Counted from the first letter of the stretch, positions 25,533 to 34,875 are shown. The stretch is 64,000 bases of DNA from Micromonospora halophytica (GCF_900090245.1 NZ_FMDN01000010.1:124001-188000), one strand, 5' to 3'. Notes: a model not told the origin generated them from the sequence alone. Made by a program: numbers and translations.

Positions 25533-26564
25533 ATGAGCGCACCGCTGCGCCCGCGTCCGGCCGCCCCGCGTGGGGCCGCCGTACCGCCGGGCGGCGCCTC
25601 TGCCGGCGCCCCGCTCACCTTCCCCCGTACCCTCACCGTCGGTGTCATCGGCGCCGGCCGGGTCGGTGCCGTGCTGGGCGCCGCGCTCGCCGCCGCCGGG
25701 CACCGGGTGGTCGCCGCCTCCGGCGTCTCCGGCGCCGCCAAGGCCCGGATCGCCCTGCTGCTCCCCGGCGCCCGGAACCGCTCCGCGACCTCGGTGGCCC
25801 GCGCCGCCACCGACCTGCTGATCGTCGCCGTCCCGGACGACGCGCTGGCCTCGGTGGTCGCCGGCCTGGCCGAGACGGGGGCGCTGCACCCCGGTCAGGT
25901 GGTCGCGCACACCTCCGGCGCGCACGGGCTGGCCGTGCTGGCCCCGGCCGCCGCTGTGGGCGCGCACCCGCTGGCCCTGCACCCCGCGATGACCTTCACC
26001 GGTACGCCGGACGACGTCGGCCGGCTCGCCGGCATCTCGTACGGGGTGACCGCCCCGGCCCAGCTGCGCCCCCTCGCGGCCCGGCTGGTGGCCGACCTGG
26101 GCGGGGTGCCCGAGTGGGTCGGCGAGGCGGACCGCCCGCTCTACCACGCGGCCCTGGCGCACGGCGCCAACCATCTGGTGACCCTGGTCAACGAGGCGGC
26201 CGACCGGCTGCGGGACGCCGGTGTGGCCAACCCGGAGAAGGTCCTCGCCCCGCTGCTGCGGGCGGCCCTGGAGAACGCGCTTCGCCTCGGCGACGACGCG
26301 CTGACCGGTCCGGTCTCCCGGGGCGACGCGGGCACCGTACGCCGGCACCTGGCCCGGCTGGCGGAGACCGCGCCGGAATCTGTGGCCCCCTACCTGGCGT
26401 TGGCCAGGCGGAGCGCCGACCGGGCCATCGCGGCGGGCCGGCTGCGGCCGGTGGACGCGGAGTCGCTGCTCGACGTGCTGGCCGGAAAGGGAGGTGGAGC
26501 CGTGAGTGCGAGGAGTGAGCCGGTTTTGCGAGCCCCGCAGTCGCGAACCGAGGTGAAGCCGTGA
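25533..26564 (+). CDS. Rossmann-like / DUF2520 dehydrogenase-like protein
   Basis: 343 aa. After a Pro/Ala-rich N-terminus (~1-30) comes a nucleotide-binding strand [17 protein letters not shown] (~35-51), VAVPDDAL and HTSGAHG, followed by a helical DUF2520 domain with [11 protein letters not shown] and [20 protein letters not shown]. Proteins of this type sit beside panC in many actinomycetes. A ketopantoate-reductase-like role is sometimes suggested, but the substrate is unknown. The last ~20 residues ([20 protein letters not shown]) are encoded by a dispersed DNA repeat and are probably not part of the original protein. Its stop overlaps the panC GTG. Confidence 0.85.
   Translation: MSAPLRPRPAAPRGAAVPPGGASAGAPLTFPRTLTVGVIGAGRVGAVLGAALAAAGHRVVAASGVSGAAKARIALLLPGARNRSATSVARAATDLLIVAVPDDALASVVAGLAETGALHPGQVVAHTSGAHGLAVLAPAAAVGAHPLALHPAMTFTGTPDDVGRLAGISYGVTAPAQLRPLAARLVADLGGVPEWVGEADRPLYHAALAHGANHLVTLVNEAADRLRDAGVANPEKVLAPLLRAALENALRLGDDALTGPVSRGDAGTVRRHLARLAETAPESVAPYLALARRSADRAIAAGRLRPVDAESLLDVLAGKGGGAVSARSEPVLRAPQSRTEVKP
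26502..26553 (+). repeat. dispersed 52-bp repeat, copy 1 (3' end of DUF2520 gene)
   Basis: Begins GTGAGTGCGAGGAGTGAGCC and ends GTCGCGAACCGAGG. It is nearly identical to two copies at 30715 and 30774. It is read in frame as the tail of the DUF2520 protein, and its final GAGG lies just before panC, so it supplies the panC ribosome site. Confidence 0.85.
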
Positions 26565-27409
26565 CGGAGCTGGTGCACACCCGGGCCGAACTGGCGAAGG
26601 CGCGGGACGGCCTGCGTGGGGTCGTGGGCGTGGTGATGACCATGGGCGCGCTCCACGAGGGCCACGAGACGTTGATCCGGGCGGCCCGGGAGCGGGCCGA
26701 CCACGTGCTGGTGACGGTCTTCGTGAACCCGTTGCAGTTCGGGCCGCACGAGGACTTCGACCGGTACCCACGCACCCTCGACGCGGACCTGGAGGTCTGC
26801 CGCCGGGCCGGGGCCGACGTGGTGTTCGCCCCGTCGGTGGCCGACATGTACCCGGACGGGCAGCCGGCGGTACGCATCAACCCGGGGCAGCTCGGCGAGG
26901 ACCTGGAGGGGCTGAGCCGGCCCGGGTTCTTCCACGGGGTGCTGACGGTGGTGCTGAAGCTGCTCCAGCTGACCCGTGCGGATCTCGCCTTCTTCGGCGA
27001 GAAGGACTACCAGCAGCTCACCCTGGTCCGGCGGATGGTCCGCGACCTGGACGTGCCGGTCGAGGTGGTCGGCGTGCCGACCGTGCGGGAGCCGGACGGC
27101 CTGGCGCTGTCCAGCCGCAACCGTTACCTCTCGCCCGAGGAGCGGCGGACGGCGTTGAGCCTGTCGGCCGCGCTGCGGGCCGGGGCCGCCGCCGCCGACG
27201 AGGGGTACGACGCCGGGGAGGTGCTCGCCGCGGCCCACCGGGCGTTCGCCGCCGCCGGTGCGCAGGCGCGGCTCGACTACCTGGTGCTCACCGATCCGGA
27301 CCTGGAGCCGGGCCCGGTGTCCGGGTCGGCCCGGTTGCTGGTCGCCGCCTGGGTGGGTGGCACCCGGTTGATCGACAACATGGCGATCCGGCTCACCCCT
27401 CGCTCCTGA
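26561..27409 (+). CDS. panC: pantothenate synthetase PanC
   Basis: 282 aa. Condenses pantoate with beta-alanine using ATP to give pantothenate. Nucleotidyltransferase motifs are intact: [10 protein letters not shown] (HIGH-like), [41 protein letters not shown] and the KMSKS-like [17 protein letters not shown] 26561 overlaps the upstream stop (GTGA); its ribosome site GAGGTGA comes from a dispersed repeat. PanD follows after 31 nt, so beta-alanine supply and use are linked. PanB is not in the window. Confidence 0.95.
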   Translation: MTELVHTRAELAKARDGLRGVVGVVMTMGALHEGHETLIRAARERADHVLVTVFVNPLQFGPHEDFDRYPRTLDADLEVCRRAGADVVFAPSVADMYPDGQPAVRINPGQLGEDLEGLSRPGFFHGVLTVVLKLLQLTRADLAFFGEKDYQQLTLVRRMVRDLDVPVEVVGVPTVREPDGLALSSRNRYLSPEERRTALSLSAALRAGAAAADEGYDAGEVLAAAHRAFAAAGAQARLDYLVLTDPDLEPGPVSGSARLLVAAWVGGTRLIDNMAIRLTPRS

Positions 27410-27440
27410 CCACCCGACCACACCTGCTGAAAGGCGCCCC

Positions 27441-27866
27441 ATGTTCCGCACCATGCTCAAGTCGAAGATCCACCGGGCCACGGTGACCCAGGCCGACCTG
27501 CACTACGTCGGCTCGGTGACGGTGGACCAGGATCTGCTCGACGCCGCCGACCTGCTCCCGGGCGAGCAGGTCGCGATCGTGGACGTGACCAACGGGGCCC
27601 GGCTGGAGACGTACGTGATCCCGGGCGAGCGGGGCAGCGGCGTGATCGGCATCAACGGTGCCGCCGCGCACCTGGTGCACCCCGGTGACCTGGTCATCCT
27701 CATCTCGTACGGCCAGATGGACGACGCCGAGGCCCGCACCTACCACCCCCGCGTGGTCCACGTCGACGCCGACAACAGGATCGTCGACCTCGGCACCGAC
27801 CCGGCAACCGCCGCCCCCGGTACCGCCGGCACCCCCATCCCCAACCCCCTGGCCCTCCTTTCCTGA
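27441..27866 (+). CDS. panD: aspartate 1-decarboxylase PanD
   Basis: 141 aa. Pyruvoyl enzyme making beta-alanine from aspartate. The proenzyme self-cleavage site is G24-S25 within LHYVGSVTV; Lys9 in [12 protein letters not shown] and the Y-x-T/R pocket ([24 protein letters not shown]) are present. The C-terminal ~25 residues are a Pro/Thr-rich extension. It acts with PanC for pantothenate synthesis. A palindromic extragenic element follows 19 nt after the stop. Confidence 0.95.
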   Translation: MFRTMLKSKIHRATVTQADLHYVGSVTVDQDLLDAADLLPGEQVAIVDVTNGARLETYVIPGERGSGVIGINGAAAHLVHPGDLVILISYGQMDDAEARTYHPRVVHVDADNRIVDLGTDPATAAPGTAGTPIPNPLALLS

Positions 27867-27885
27867 GCCCACCCCCTTTCCCCGT

Positions 27886-27955
27886 CGATCTTGCACTTGA
27901 GGTCGACGAAATGCCCCGATAGGCGCGTTTCCTCCCGGCCCCAAGTGCAAGATCG
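27886..27955. repeat. palindromic extragenic element, copy 1 (after panD)
   Basis: CGATCTTGCACTTG (27886-27899) and its exact reverse complement (27942-27955) flank a 42-nt unrelated spacer, and a C/T-rich tract precedes it. The same arms recur at 62816-62885. It is placed just downstream of a stop codon and could act as a terminator or be a small mobile palindrome. Confidence 0.8.
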
Positions 27956-28056
27956 CGGCGGGTGGGCGGGAAGGTCCGGTCTGTCACCGGGGGGTTGGGG
28001 GCGGTTACGCTGGGCGGGCCGTCGGGATCGACGGTCGTCGGCTGGGGGAGGCCGCG

Positions 28057-28950
28057 ATGCGCCGTGCGATGAGGAGCGTGGCCGCCGCGCTGGTGGCGGC
28101 GGTCCTGCTCGTCGGGTGTGCCGGGACCGGTGGGCTGGACGGCGACCTCACCGACGACTGGGCGGCGCTGGCCGCGCCCGGCCCGTTCACGCCCGAGGCC
28201 GGCGTCTGCCAGGTCGGCGACTTCACCGACACCGTGTCCCTGACGGCGTACGCGCCGGTGGACTGCGCGGTGGCGCACCGGGTCGAGACGGTGCACGTGG
28301 GTGTGTTCCCCGCCGGCCGGGCCGAGCCACCGGTCGTCGGCTCGCCTGAGCTGCGCGGCGCCTTCGCCGAGTGCGACACGAAGGCGACCGGGTATGTCGG
28401 CGACGAGTGGCGGGCTGGCCGGCTGCGGCTGGCCGTGGCGCTGCCCGCCGCGCCCGGCTGGGCGGCCGGCTCCCGCTGGTTCCGGTGCGACCTGAGCGAA
28501 CTGGACACGGTCGAGGCCGCCGCGAAGGTGGTGGCCCGCACCGGCAGCCTGCGCGACGCCCTCAAGGGCCCCTCGCCGCTGCGCCTGGGCTGCCAGCGGA
28601 CGACGGAGGGTGCCGGGCGGGTGCGGACCCTGACCCCGGTGGAGTGCGGCGTCACGCACGACGCCGAGTTCGTCGGTGTGTGGGCGGCGCCGGACCGGCC
28701 GTACCCGACGAAGGACGCCGAGTGGGCCCCGCTCTATGCCGGCTGCCGCACGGTCCTCGGCCGGTACGTCGGGGTGCCCGACGACGCGAACCTGCGCTTC
28801 CGCAGCGGCGTCGTGGTACGCCCGCCCGGGGCGGGGCGCTGGCGGGTCGGTGACCGGGGCGTGCGCTGCTACCTCTGGCTCAGCGACCGTACGGTGACCG
28901 CCTCGCTCAAGGGCGCAGGCCCGGCCGGCCTACCCGTCCGGACCAGGTAG
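28057..28950 (+). CDS. lipoprotein with two septum-formation (Septum_form) domains
   Basis: 297 aa. Signal peptide with lipobox LLVGC (~C21). Two similar Cys-containing domains follow: ~50-155 (VCQVGDFTDT ... PVDCAVAHRVETVHVGVF ... WFRCDL) and ~178-285 (RLGCQ ... PVECGVTHDAEFVGVW ... GVRCYL). Each has the C...P-x-x-C-x-x-x-H pattern of the PF13845-type family. The role in the cell envelope is inferred from the family name only. GGGGGAGGCCGCG precedes ATG 28057. Confidence 0.8.
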   Translation: MRRAMRSVAAALVAAVLLVGCAGTGGLDGDLTDDWAALAAPGPFTPEAGVCQVGDFTDTVSLTAYAPVDCAVAHRVETVHVGVFPAGRAEPPVVGSPELRGAFAECDTKATGYVGDEWRAGRLRLAVALPAAPGWAAGSRWFRCDLSELDTVEAAAKVVARTGSLRDALKGPSPLRLGCQRTTEGAGRVRTLTPVECGVTHDAEFVGVWAAPDRPYPTKDAEWAPLYAGCRTVLGRYVGVPDDANLRFRSGVVVRPPGAGRWRVGDRGVRCYLWLSDRTVTASLKGAGPAGLPVRTR

Positions 28951-29023
28951 CGGACGTCGTAGCCCAAACCACTCGTCGTGCCCCCGCCGCCCGGGATGAG
29001 AGGCCTTCGGGTTGACTGTCTGC

Positions 29024-30718
29024 ATGGACCTTCCGACCGTCGACCTGCCGGCCCTGCCCCGTCTGCTGGCCGCTCCCGCGCCCGGCTGGGTGGAGACCAC
29101 CGACGTGATCGTGGTCGGCTCCGGGGTCGCCGGTCTCACCGCCGCGCTGCACCTGCGGGAGGCGGGCCTGCACGTCACCGTCGTCACCAAGGTCAACATC
29201 GACGAGGGGTCGACCCGCTGGGCGCAGGGCGGCATCGCCGCCGTGCTCGACCCGGCGGACACCCCGGCCGCGCACGCCTCGGACACCGAGATCGCCGGCG
29301 TGGGGCTCTGCGACCCGGACGCGGTCCGGGTACTGGTGCAGGAGGGGCCGACCCGGCTGCGGGAGTTGATGCGTATCGGGGCGGAGTTCGACCGCAACCC
29401 GGACGGCTCGCTGATGCTCACCCGTGAGGGCGGGCACCGGGCCGACCGGATCGTGCACGCCGGCGGTGACGCGACCGGCGCCGAGGTGCAGCGGGCGCTG
29501 CACGCCGCCGTCCGCCGTGACCCGTGGATCCGCCTGGTCGAGCACGCCCTGGTGCTGGACCTGCTGCGCGCCCCCGGCGACGGCCCGGACGGCCTCGGCC
29601 CCGCCTGCGGCATCACCCTGCACGTGCTCGGCGAGGGCAGCGAGGACGGCGTCGGGGCGATCCTGGCCCGGGCGGTGGTCCTCGCCACCGGCGGCATGGG
29701 CCAGGTCTTCTCGGCGACCACCAACCCGGCGGTCTCCACCGGCGACGGGGTGGCGCTGGCCATGCGGGCCGGCGCGGCGGTCACCGACGTGGAGTTCGTG
29801 CAGTTCCACCCGACCGCGCTGATCGTCGGAGAGCACGCCCGGGTCCCCGGCGCGGGCCTGGCCCAGCAGCCGCTGGTCTCCGAGGCGCTGCGCGGCGAGG
29901 GCGCGCACCTGATCGACGATGACGGCAAGCGGTTCATGGTCGGCCAGCACGAGCTGGCCGAACTGGCCCCCCGGGACGTGGTCGCCAAGGGCATCCACCG
30001 GGTGCTGCTGGCCACCGGCGCCGACCACGTCTGGCTGGACGCCCGCCACCTCGGCGGGGACTTCCTCGCCGGGCGCTTCCCGACCATCGTCGCCTCCTGC
30101 CTGGCCATCGGCGTCGACCCGGCCACCGACCTGATCCCGGTCGCCCCCGCCGCCCACTACGCCTCCGGCGGCGTCCGCACCGACCTGCGCGGCCGCACCT
30201 CCATCCCCGGTCTGTACGCCTGCGGCGAGGTCGCCTGCACGGGCGTGCACGGGGCGAACCGGCTGGCCAGCAACTCGCTGCTGGAGGGGCTGGTCTTCTC
30301 CCGCCGGATCGCCGAGGACATCGCCGCCGGACTGCCCGAGCAGGCCAGACCGGCGGAGACCGGCGCCTGGGTCGGCGGCGAGGGCGGGGTGGTCCCGGCC
30401 GAGGGCACCTCGACCCTGCAACGGGCGATGACCCGGGGCGCGGGTGTGCTCCGCTCAGCGCGGACCCTCGCCGAGACGGCCGCCACGCTGACCGGGCTGG
30501 GCCAGGAGCGGGGCACCCCGCGTACCGCCGACTGGGAGGCGACGAACCTGATCACCGTGGCGTCGACGCTGGTCGCGGCCGCGTACGCCCGCCGGGAGAC
30601 CCGGGGCTGCCACTGGCGGGAGGACTTCCCGACGGCCGACGAGCGCTGGCAGGGCCACCTGGTCGCCGGGATCGGGACGCAGGGCAGGTTGACGTCCCGG
30701 TGGGAGGGGTCGGTGTGA
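29024..30718 (+). CDS. nadB: L-aspartate oxidase NadB
   Basis: 564 aa. FAD enzyme oxidising aspartate to iminoaspartate, the first step of de novo NAD synthesis. Seen: dinucleotide fold VIVVGSGVAGLTAAL (~26-40), RWAQGGIAAVLD, EFVQFHPTAL, HYASGGVRTDLRGRTSIPGL and GEVACTGVHGANRLASNSLL. ATG 29024 is preferred; TTG 29012 would add four residues. No strong ribosome site is visible close to the ATG. The stop lies inside a dispersed repeat that leads to nadC. NadA, which normally takes the product, is not in this window. Confidence 0.95.
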   Translation: MDLPTVDLPALPRLLAAPAPGWVETTDVIVVGSGVAGLTAALHLREAGLHVTVVTKVNIDEGSTRWAQGGIAAVLDPADTPAAHASDTEIAGVGLCDPDAVRVLVQEGPTRLRELMRIGAEFDRNPDGSLMLTREGGHRADRIVHAGGDATGAEVQRALHAAVRRDPWIRLVEHALVLDLLRAPGDGPDGLGPACGITLHVLGEGSEDGVGAILARAVVLATGGMGQVFSATTNPAVSTGDGVALAMRAGAAVTDVEFVQFHPTALIVGEHARVPGAGLAQQPLVSEALRGEGAHLIDDDGKRFMVGQHELAELAPRDVVAKGIHRVLLATGADHVWLDARHLGGDFLAGRFPTIVASCLAIGVDPATDLIPVAPAAHYASGGVRTDLRGRTSIPGLYACGEVACTGVHGANRLASNSLLEGLVFSRRIAEDIAAGLPEQARPAETGAWVGGEGGVVPAEGTSTLQRAMTRGAGVLRSARTLAETAATLTGLGQERGTPRTADWEATNLITVASTLVAAAYARRETRGCHWREDFPTADERWQGHLVAGIGTQGRLTSRWEGSV

Positions 30719-30766
30719 GCGCGAGGAGTGAGCCGGTCTTGCGAGCCCCGCAGTCGCGAACGGAGG
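30715..30766 (+). repeat. dispersed 52-bp repeat, copy 2 (nadB-nadC gap)
   Basis: Begins GTGAGCGCGAGGAGTGAGCC and ends AGTCGCGAACGGAGG. The nadB stop TGA (30716-30718) lies in its first bases. It is followed after 7 nt by copy 3, forming a 59-bp tandem duplication. Confidence 0.85.
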
Positions 30767-30773
30767 GGTCGGT

Positions 30774-30825
30774 GTGAGCGCGAGGAGTGAGCCGGTCCTG
30801 CGAGCCCCGCGGTCGCGAACGGAGG
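30774..30825 (+). repeat. dispersed 52-bp repeat, copy 3 (upstream of nadC)
   Basis: Same unit as copy 2 with two base differences (GGTCCTGCG; GCGGTCGCG). Its terminal GGAGG is part of the GGAGGAGGAG that serves nadC. Confidence 0.85.
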
Positions 30826-30835
30826 AGGAGTCACG

Positions 30836-31732
30836 GTGAGGGAGTCGACGGAGCTGGCGCTGACGACGGGCGGCCTGGACCCGGAGCGGGTGCGGCGGGT
30901 GATCGTCGACACGCTCACCGAGGACCTGGGGGCGGACTTCCTCGACGTCACCAGCGTCGCCACCATCCCGGACGCGCAGACCGACACCGCCGACCTGGTC
31001 GCCCGGGCCCCCGGCGTGGTGGCCGGGCTGGCGGTGGCCGCCGCCGTGTTCGAGCTGGTCGGTGAGGTCACCGGCGCGGACCGTACCGTCGAGGTGTCGC
31101 TGGTGGCCCACGACGGGCAGCGGGTGGCGCGCGGCGACGTGCTGGCCACGGTGACCGGCCCGACCCGGCTGCTGCTCACCGCCGAACGCACGGCGCTCAA
31201 CCTGCTCTGCCGGATGTCCGGGGTGGCCACTCACACCCGGGCCTGGGCGGATGCCCTGGCCGGGACGAAGGCGCTGGTGCTGGACACCCGCAAGACCACT
31301 CCGGGCCTGCGCGCCCTGGAGAAGTACGCGGTGCGCGCCGGTGGTGGCACCAACAAGCGGATGGGCCTGCACGACGTCGCCATGATCAAGGACAACCACA
31401 AGCTCGCCGCAGGCGGGGTCGCGGCGGCCTACCGGCGGGTCCGGGAGGCCTTCCCCGACGTGCCGGTGCAGGTGGAGGTGGACACGGTCGCCGAGGCGGT
31501 CGAGGCGGTCGAGGCCGGCGCGGACTTCCTGCTGCTGGACAACATGCCCCCGGAGACGCTGCGCGAGGTGGTGGCGAAGGTCGGTGACCGCGCCGAGTTG
31601 GAGGCGACCGGCGGGCTGACCCTGGAGGTGGCCGCCGAGTACGCCGCCACCGGCGTTGACTTCCTGTCGGTGGGCGCGCTCACCCACTCCTCGCCGATCC
31701 TGGACGTCGCGCTGGACCTACGGGAGGAGTGA
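30836..31732 (+). CDS. nadC: nicotinate-nucleotide pyrophosphorylase NadC
   Basis: 298 aa. Converts quinolinate and PRPP to nicotinate mononucleotide. Typical motifs: EDLGADFLDVTS, LTAERTALNLLCRMSG, LDTRKTTPGLRALEKYAVRAGGG, MIKDNH and the C-terminal VDFLSVGALTHS. GTG 30836 follows GGAGGAGGAGTCAC, whose GGAGG derives from a tandem intergenic repeat. It functions downstream of NadB in NAD synthesis. Confidence 0.95.
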   Translation: MRESTELALTTGGLDPERVRRVIVDTLTEDLGADFLDVTSVATIPDAQTDTADLVARAPGVVAGLAVAAAVFELVGEVTGADRTVEVSLVAHDGQRVARGDVLATVTGPTRLLLTAERTALNLLCRMSGVATHTRAWADALAGTKALVLDTRKTTPGLRALEKYAVRAGGGTNKRMGLHDVAMIKDNHKLAAGGVAAAYRRVREAFPDVPVQVEVDTVAEAVEAVEAGADFLLLDNMPPETLREVVAKVGDRAELEATGGLTLEVAAEYAATGVDFLSVGALTHSSPILDVALDLREE

Positions 31733-31733
31733 C

Positions 31734-31739
31734 TAGGCT
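31734..31739 (+). promoter_or_regulatory. -10 element TAGGCT for leaderless coaX
   Basis: TAGGCT overlaps the nadC stop codon (TGACTAGGCT) and lies 6 nt before GTG 31746. coaX may therefore have its own start site in addition to read-through from nadC. Confidence 0.45.
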
Positions 31740-31745
31740 GCGTGC

Positions 31746-32504
31746 GTGCTGCTCTGCATCGACATCGGAAACACCAACACCGTGCTGGCGACCTTCGACG
31801 GCGACAAGCTGGTGCACTCCTGGCGGATCAAGACCGATGCCCGGTCCACGGCGGACGAACTGGGTCTGATGTTCCGGGGGCTGCTCGCCGGTGACGCGGT
31901 GGAGATCACCGGGGTGGCCGCCTGCTCGACGGTGCCGGCCGCGTTGCGCTCGCTGCGGACCATGCTGGCCCGCTACTACGCCGACCTGCCGAGCGTGGTC
32001 GTCGAGCCCGGGGTGCGCACCGGGGTGCAGCTCGCGATCGACAACCCCAAGGAGGTCGGCTCGGACCGGGTGGTCAACACCCTGGCCGCGTACACCCTCT
32101 ACGGCGGCCCGTCGATCGTGGTGGACTTCGGCACCACCACCAACTTCGACGTGATCAGCGGGCGGGGCGAGTTCCTGGGCGGCGCGTTCGCCCCGGGCAT
32201 CGAGATCTCCTTCGACGCGCTCGCCGCCCGGGCCGCGCAGCTGCGCAAGGTGGAGGCGACCAAGCCCCGCTCGGTGATCGGCAAGAACACCGTGGAGTGC
32301 CTCCAGGCCGGCCTCTACTTCGGCTTCGCCGGCCAGGTGGACCGGATCGTCGAGCGGATGATCGACGAGATGGGCGAGGTGAAGGCGGTCATCGCCACCG
32401 GCGGCCTGGCCTCGCTGGTGATCAACGAGTGCCGCACCATCACCCACCACGAGCCGATGATCACCCTGATCGGCCTGCGGATGGTCTACGAGCGCAACAC
32501 CTGA
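31746..32504 (+). CDS. coaX: type III pantothenate kinase CoaX
   Basis: 252 aa. Phosphorylates pantothenate, the first committed step to CoA, using the ASKHA fold. Motifs: N-terminal phosphate loop [15 protein letters not shown], the DELG segment, [41 protein letters not shown] and the C-terminal ATGGLASLV. It continues the CoA theme of panC/panD upstream. GTG 31746 is supported by a -10 hexamer 6 nt upstream. Confidence 0.95.
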   Translation: MLLCIDIGNTNTVLATFDGDKLVHSWRIKTDARSTADELGLMFRGLLAGDAVEITGVAACSTVPAALRSLRTMLARYYADLPSVVVEPGVRTGVQLAIDNPKEVGSDRVVNTLAAYTLYGGPSIVVDFGTTTNFDVISGRGEFLGGAFAPGIEISFDALAARAAQLRKVEATKPRSVIGKNTVECLQAGLYFGFAGQVDRIVERMIDEMGEVKAVIATGGLASLVINECRTITHHEPMITLIGLRMVYERNT

Positions 32505-32700
32505 CCGGCCGCCGCCGGGCTCGGCGCCGCCTCCGGACAACAGGGCCGGAACCGGTCGTGTCGGGCCGTCGCAGCGCCGAAGGAGAGGGCGTGAGTGGGG
32601 TCCGTCATGGGCGGCAGGTTATCCCGTAACGGCCACCGGGGCCCTTGAGTACGCTCATGGGCTGACCCGCCGAAACTCCCTTAGCTTGAGGAAGCGTGCC

Positions 32701-34209
32701 GTGACCGAGCAGAACGCCGTGCCAGTGGACCCCGCCGACGACCTTCCCGAGCAGATGAAGGTCCGCCGGGAGAAGCGGGACCGGATGCTCGCCGAGGGCG
32801 TCGAGCCGTACCCCGTCGGATATCCCCGGACCAGCACCCTGGCGGAGATCCGCGAGAAGTACGCCGAGCTGCCCACCGACACCGCCACCGGTGACCAGGT
32901 CTCGGTCACCGGTCGGGTGATCTTCGTGCGGAACACCGGCAAGCTCTGCTTCGCGACGCTGCGCGACGGGGACGGCACTGAGTTGCAGGCCATGCTCTCG
33001 CTGGACCGGGTCGGCGCCGAGCGGCTGGAGGACTGGAAGCGCCTGGTCGACCTCGGCGACCATGTCGGGGTCACCGGTGAGGTGATCACCAGCCGCCGGG
33101 GCGAGCTGTCGGTGCTGGCGCAGGAGTGGGCGGTCACCGCCAAGGCGCTGCGCCCGCTGCCGGTGGCGCACAAGCCGCTGAGCGAGGAGGCCCGGGTCCG
33201 CCAGCGCTACGTGGACCTGGTGGTGCGCCCGCAGGCCCGGCAGATGGTGCGTACCCGGGCGGCGGCGGTCCGCAGCCTGCGGGACTCGTTGCACGGCGAA
33301 GGATTCATCGAGGTCGAGACCCCGATGCTCCAGTTGCTGCACGGCGGCGCGGCGGCCCGCCCATTCGTGACCCACAGCAATGCGCTCGACACCGATCTGT
33401 ATCTGCGAATCGCGCCGGAACTGTTTCTCAAGCGGGCGGTCGTCGGCGGCGTCGACCGGGTCTTCGAGATCAACCGCAACTTCCGCAATGAGGGCATCGA
33501 CTCCTCGCACTCGCCGGAGTTCGCGATGCTGGAGGCGTACCAGGCGTACGGCGACTACGACACCATGGCCGAGTTGACCCGTAATCTCGTGCAGCGGGCG
33601 GCGGTCGCGGTGAGCGGTTCCACGGTGGTGACGCACGCCGACGGCCGCGAGTTCGACCTGGGCGGCGAGTGGCGCTCGGTGACCCTGTTCGGGGTGCTTT
33701 CCGAGGCGCTCGGCGAGGAGGTCACGGTCCGCACCGAGCGCTCCCGTCTGGTGGAGTACGCCGACAAGGTCGGCGTCTCCGTCGACCCGAAGTGGGGGCC
33801 GGGCAAGCTGGCCGAGGAACTGTTCGAGGAACTGGTCGTGCCGGGGTTGCAGGCGCCCACGTTCGTCCGCGACTACCCGGAGGAGACCAGCCCGCTGACC
33901 CGGGCGCACCGTAGCGAGCCGGGGCTGGCCGAGAAGTGGGACCTCTACGTGCTCGGCTTCGAGCTGGGCACCGCGTACTCGGAGCTGGTCGACCCGGTGG
34001 TGCAGCGGGAGCGGCTGGTCGCGCAGGCGCAGCTCGCGGCGCGGGGCGACGACGAGGCCATGCGGCTCGACGAGGACTTTCTGCGGGCCATGGAGTACGG
34101 AATGCCGCCGGCCGGCGGCATGGGAATGGGAATCGACCGGCTTCTGATGGCGCTGACCGGCCTGGGAATTCGGGAAACCATCCTGTTCCCCTTGGTTCGC
34201 CCTGAGTGA
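32701..34209 (+). CDS. lysS: lysyl-tRNA synthetase, class II (LysS)
   Basis: 502 aa. Charges tRNA-Lys. N-terminal OB-fold anticodon domain (~55-155, [21 protein letters not shown]) and class II catalytic domain: motif 1 in [10 protein letters not shown], motif 2 [20 protein letters not shown], motif 3 [20 protein letters not shown] lies about 10 nt before GTG 32701, which decides this start over the upstream in-frame ATG/TTG codons. The 196-nt gap before it shows no gene. Confidence 0.95.
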   Translation: MTEQNAVPVDPADDLPEQMKVRREKRDRMLAEGVEPYPVGYPRTSTLAEIREKYAELPTDTATGDQVSVTGRVIFVRNTGKLCFATLRDGDGTELQAMLSLDRVGAERLEDWKRLVDLGDHVGVTGEVITSRRGELSVLAQEWAVTAKALRPLPVAHKPLSEEARVRQRYVDLVVRPQARQMVRTRAAAVRSLRDSLHGEGFIEVETPMLQLLHGGAAARPFVTHSNALDTDLYLRIAPELFLKRAVVGGVDRVFEINRNFRNEGIDSSHSPEFAMLEAYQAYGDYDTMAELTRNLVQRAAVAVSGSTVVTHADGREFDLGGEWRSVTLFGVLSEALGEEVTVRTERSRLVEYADKVGVSVDPKWGPGKLAEELFEELVVPGLQAPTFVRDYPEETSPLTRAHRSEPGLAEKWDLYVLGFELGTAYSELVDPVVQRERLVAQAQLAARGDDEAMRLDEDFLRAMEYGMPPAGGMGMGIDRLLMALTGLGIRETILFPLVRPE

Positions 34210-34244
34210 CGGGCGAACCATCTCCGGCTCGTTACCGCATCCTG

Positions 34245-34275
34245 TTGACGGGGCAAGCGTCGCCCGGGTTATCTT
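34245..34275 (+). promoter_or_regulatory. probable sigma-70-type promoter of lsr2
   Basis: TTGACG (34245-34250) and TATCTT (34270-34275) separated by 19 nt, about 40 nt before the lsr2 start. The sequence is AT-rich compared with its surroundings. Confidence 0.5.
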
Positions 34276-34317
34276 GTTTGTATCGCAGGAGCGCCCTGCT
34301 CGAAAGGAATGTGGGAC

Positions 34318-34668
34318 GTGGCCAAGCAGATCATTCACAAGCTGGTCGATGACCTGGACGGCGGGGACGCGGACGAGACCGTGAAGTTCGCCCTCGACGG
34401 CGTTCAGTACGAGATCGACCTCTCGAACTCGAACGCGGAGAAATTGCGCGAGACATTCGCGCCCTACGTGGCGGCGGGCACCCGGGTCGGTCGGGGCGGG
34501 GTGGTGGTCGGCGGCCGGGCCGCGCGCGGCCGTGGTGGCGCCACCGCCGACCGGGAGCAGAACAAGGCGATCCGGGCCTGGGCCAAGAAGGCGGGCAAGG
34601 AGATCTCCGACCGCGGCCGCATCCCGCAGGAGATCGTTGACGAGTACCACTCCAAGGCCGGTCACTGA
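34318..34668 (+). CDS. lsr2: nucleoid-associated protein Lsr2
   Basis: 116 aa. Actinobacterial xenogeneic silencer that bridges AT-rich DNA. N-terminal dimerisation part (VAKQIIHKLVDDLDGGDADE ... FALDGVQYEIDLS), a linker, and a C-terminal DNA-binding part. The minor-groove RGR hook lies in RAARGRGG (~68-75) and the Lsr2-type helix in IRAWAKKAGKEISDRGRIP. GTG 34318 matches the family start MAKQIIHKL and has AAAGGA about 10 nt upstream. It is monocistronic, with its own promoter and a hairpin after the stop. Confidence 0.95.
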   Translation: MAKQIIHKLVDDLDGGDADETVKFALDGVQYEIDLSNSNAEKLRETFAPYVAAGTRVGRGGVVVGGRAARGRGGATADREQNKAIRAWAKKAGKEISDRGRIPQEIVDEYHSKAGH

Positions 34669-34688
34669 GCCGACCGCGGAGGCGACCC

Positions 34689-34723
34689 GACGCCGGACCG
34701 GAGCACGTCTCCGGGCCGGCGTC
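34689..34723 (+). terminator. hairpin after lsr2
   Basis: GACGCCGG (34689-34696) pairs with CCGGCGTC (34716-34723), and inside it CCGGAG (34698-34703) pairs with CTCCGG (34709-34714). No U-run follows, as is common for actinomycete terminators. Confidence 0.55.
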
Positions 34724-34832
34724 GCCGTATCCGCCCCCGGACCGCCGCCCCCGGACCGCCGTCCACGCGCCGGCCCGGGCACGCCCTGTCCCGGGGCTCG
34801 TCCGGCCGGGAAGATTCCCGCCGGGGGCGGCG

Positions 34833-34875
34833 TTGTCCACAGCCGGTGGAGAATCTGTCCACAGCCTGTGGACGA
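34833..34875. promoter_or_regulatory. three DnaA-box-like sites upstream of clpC
   Basis: TTGTCCACA (34833-34841) is an exact match to the high-GC actinomycete DnaA box. CTGTCCACA (34855-34863) and, inverted, TGTGGACGA (34867-34875) each differ at one position. Three sites in 43 nt suggest DnaA binding away from oriC. Confidence 0.55.

Noticed and set aside
34833..34875. Chromosomal origin of replication
   Set aside because: Only three boxes, no AT-rich unwinding region and no dnaA, dnaN or rpmH nearby.
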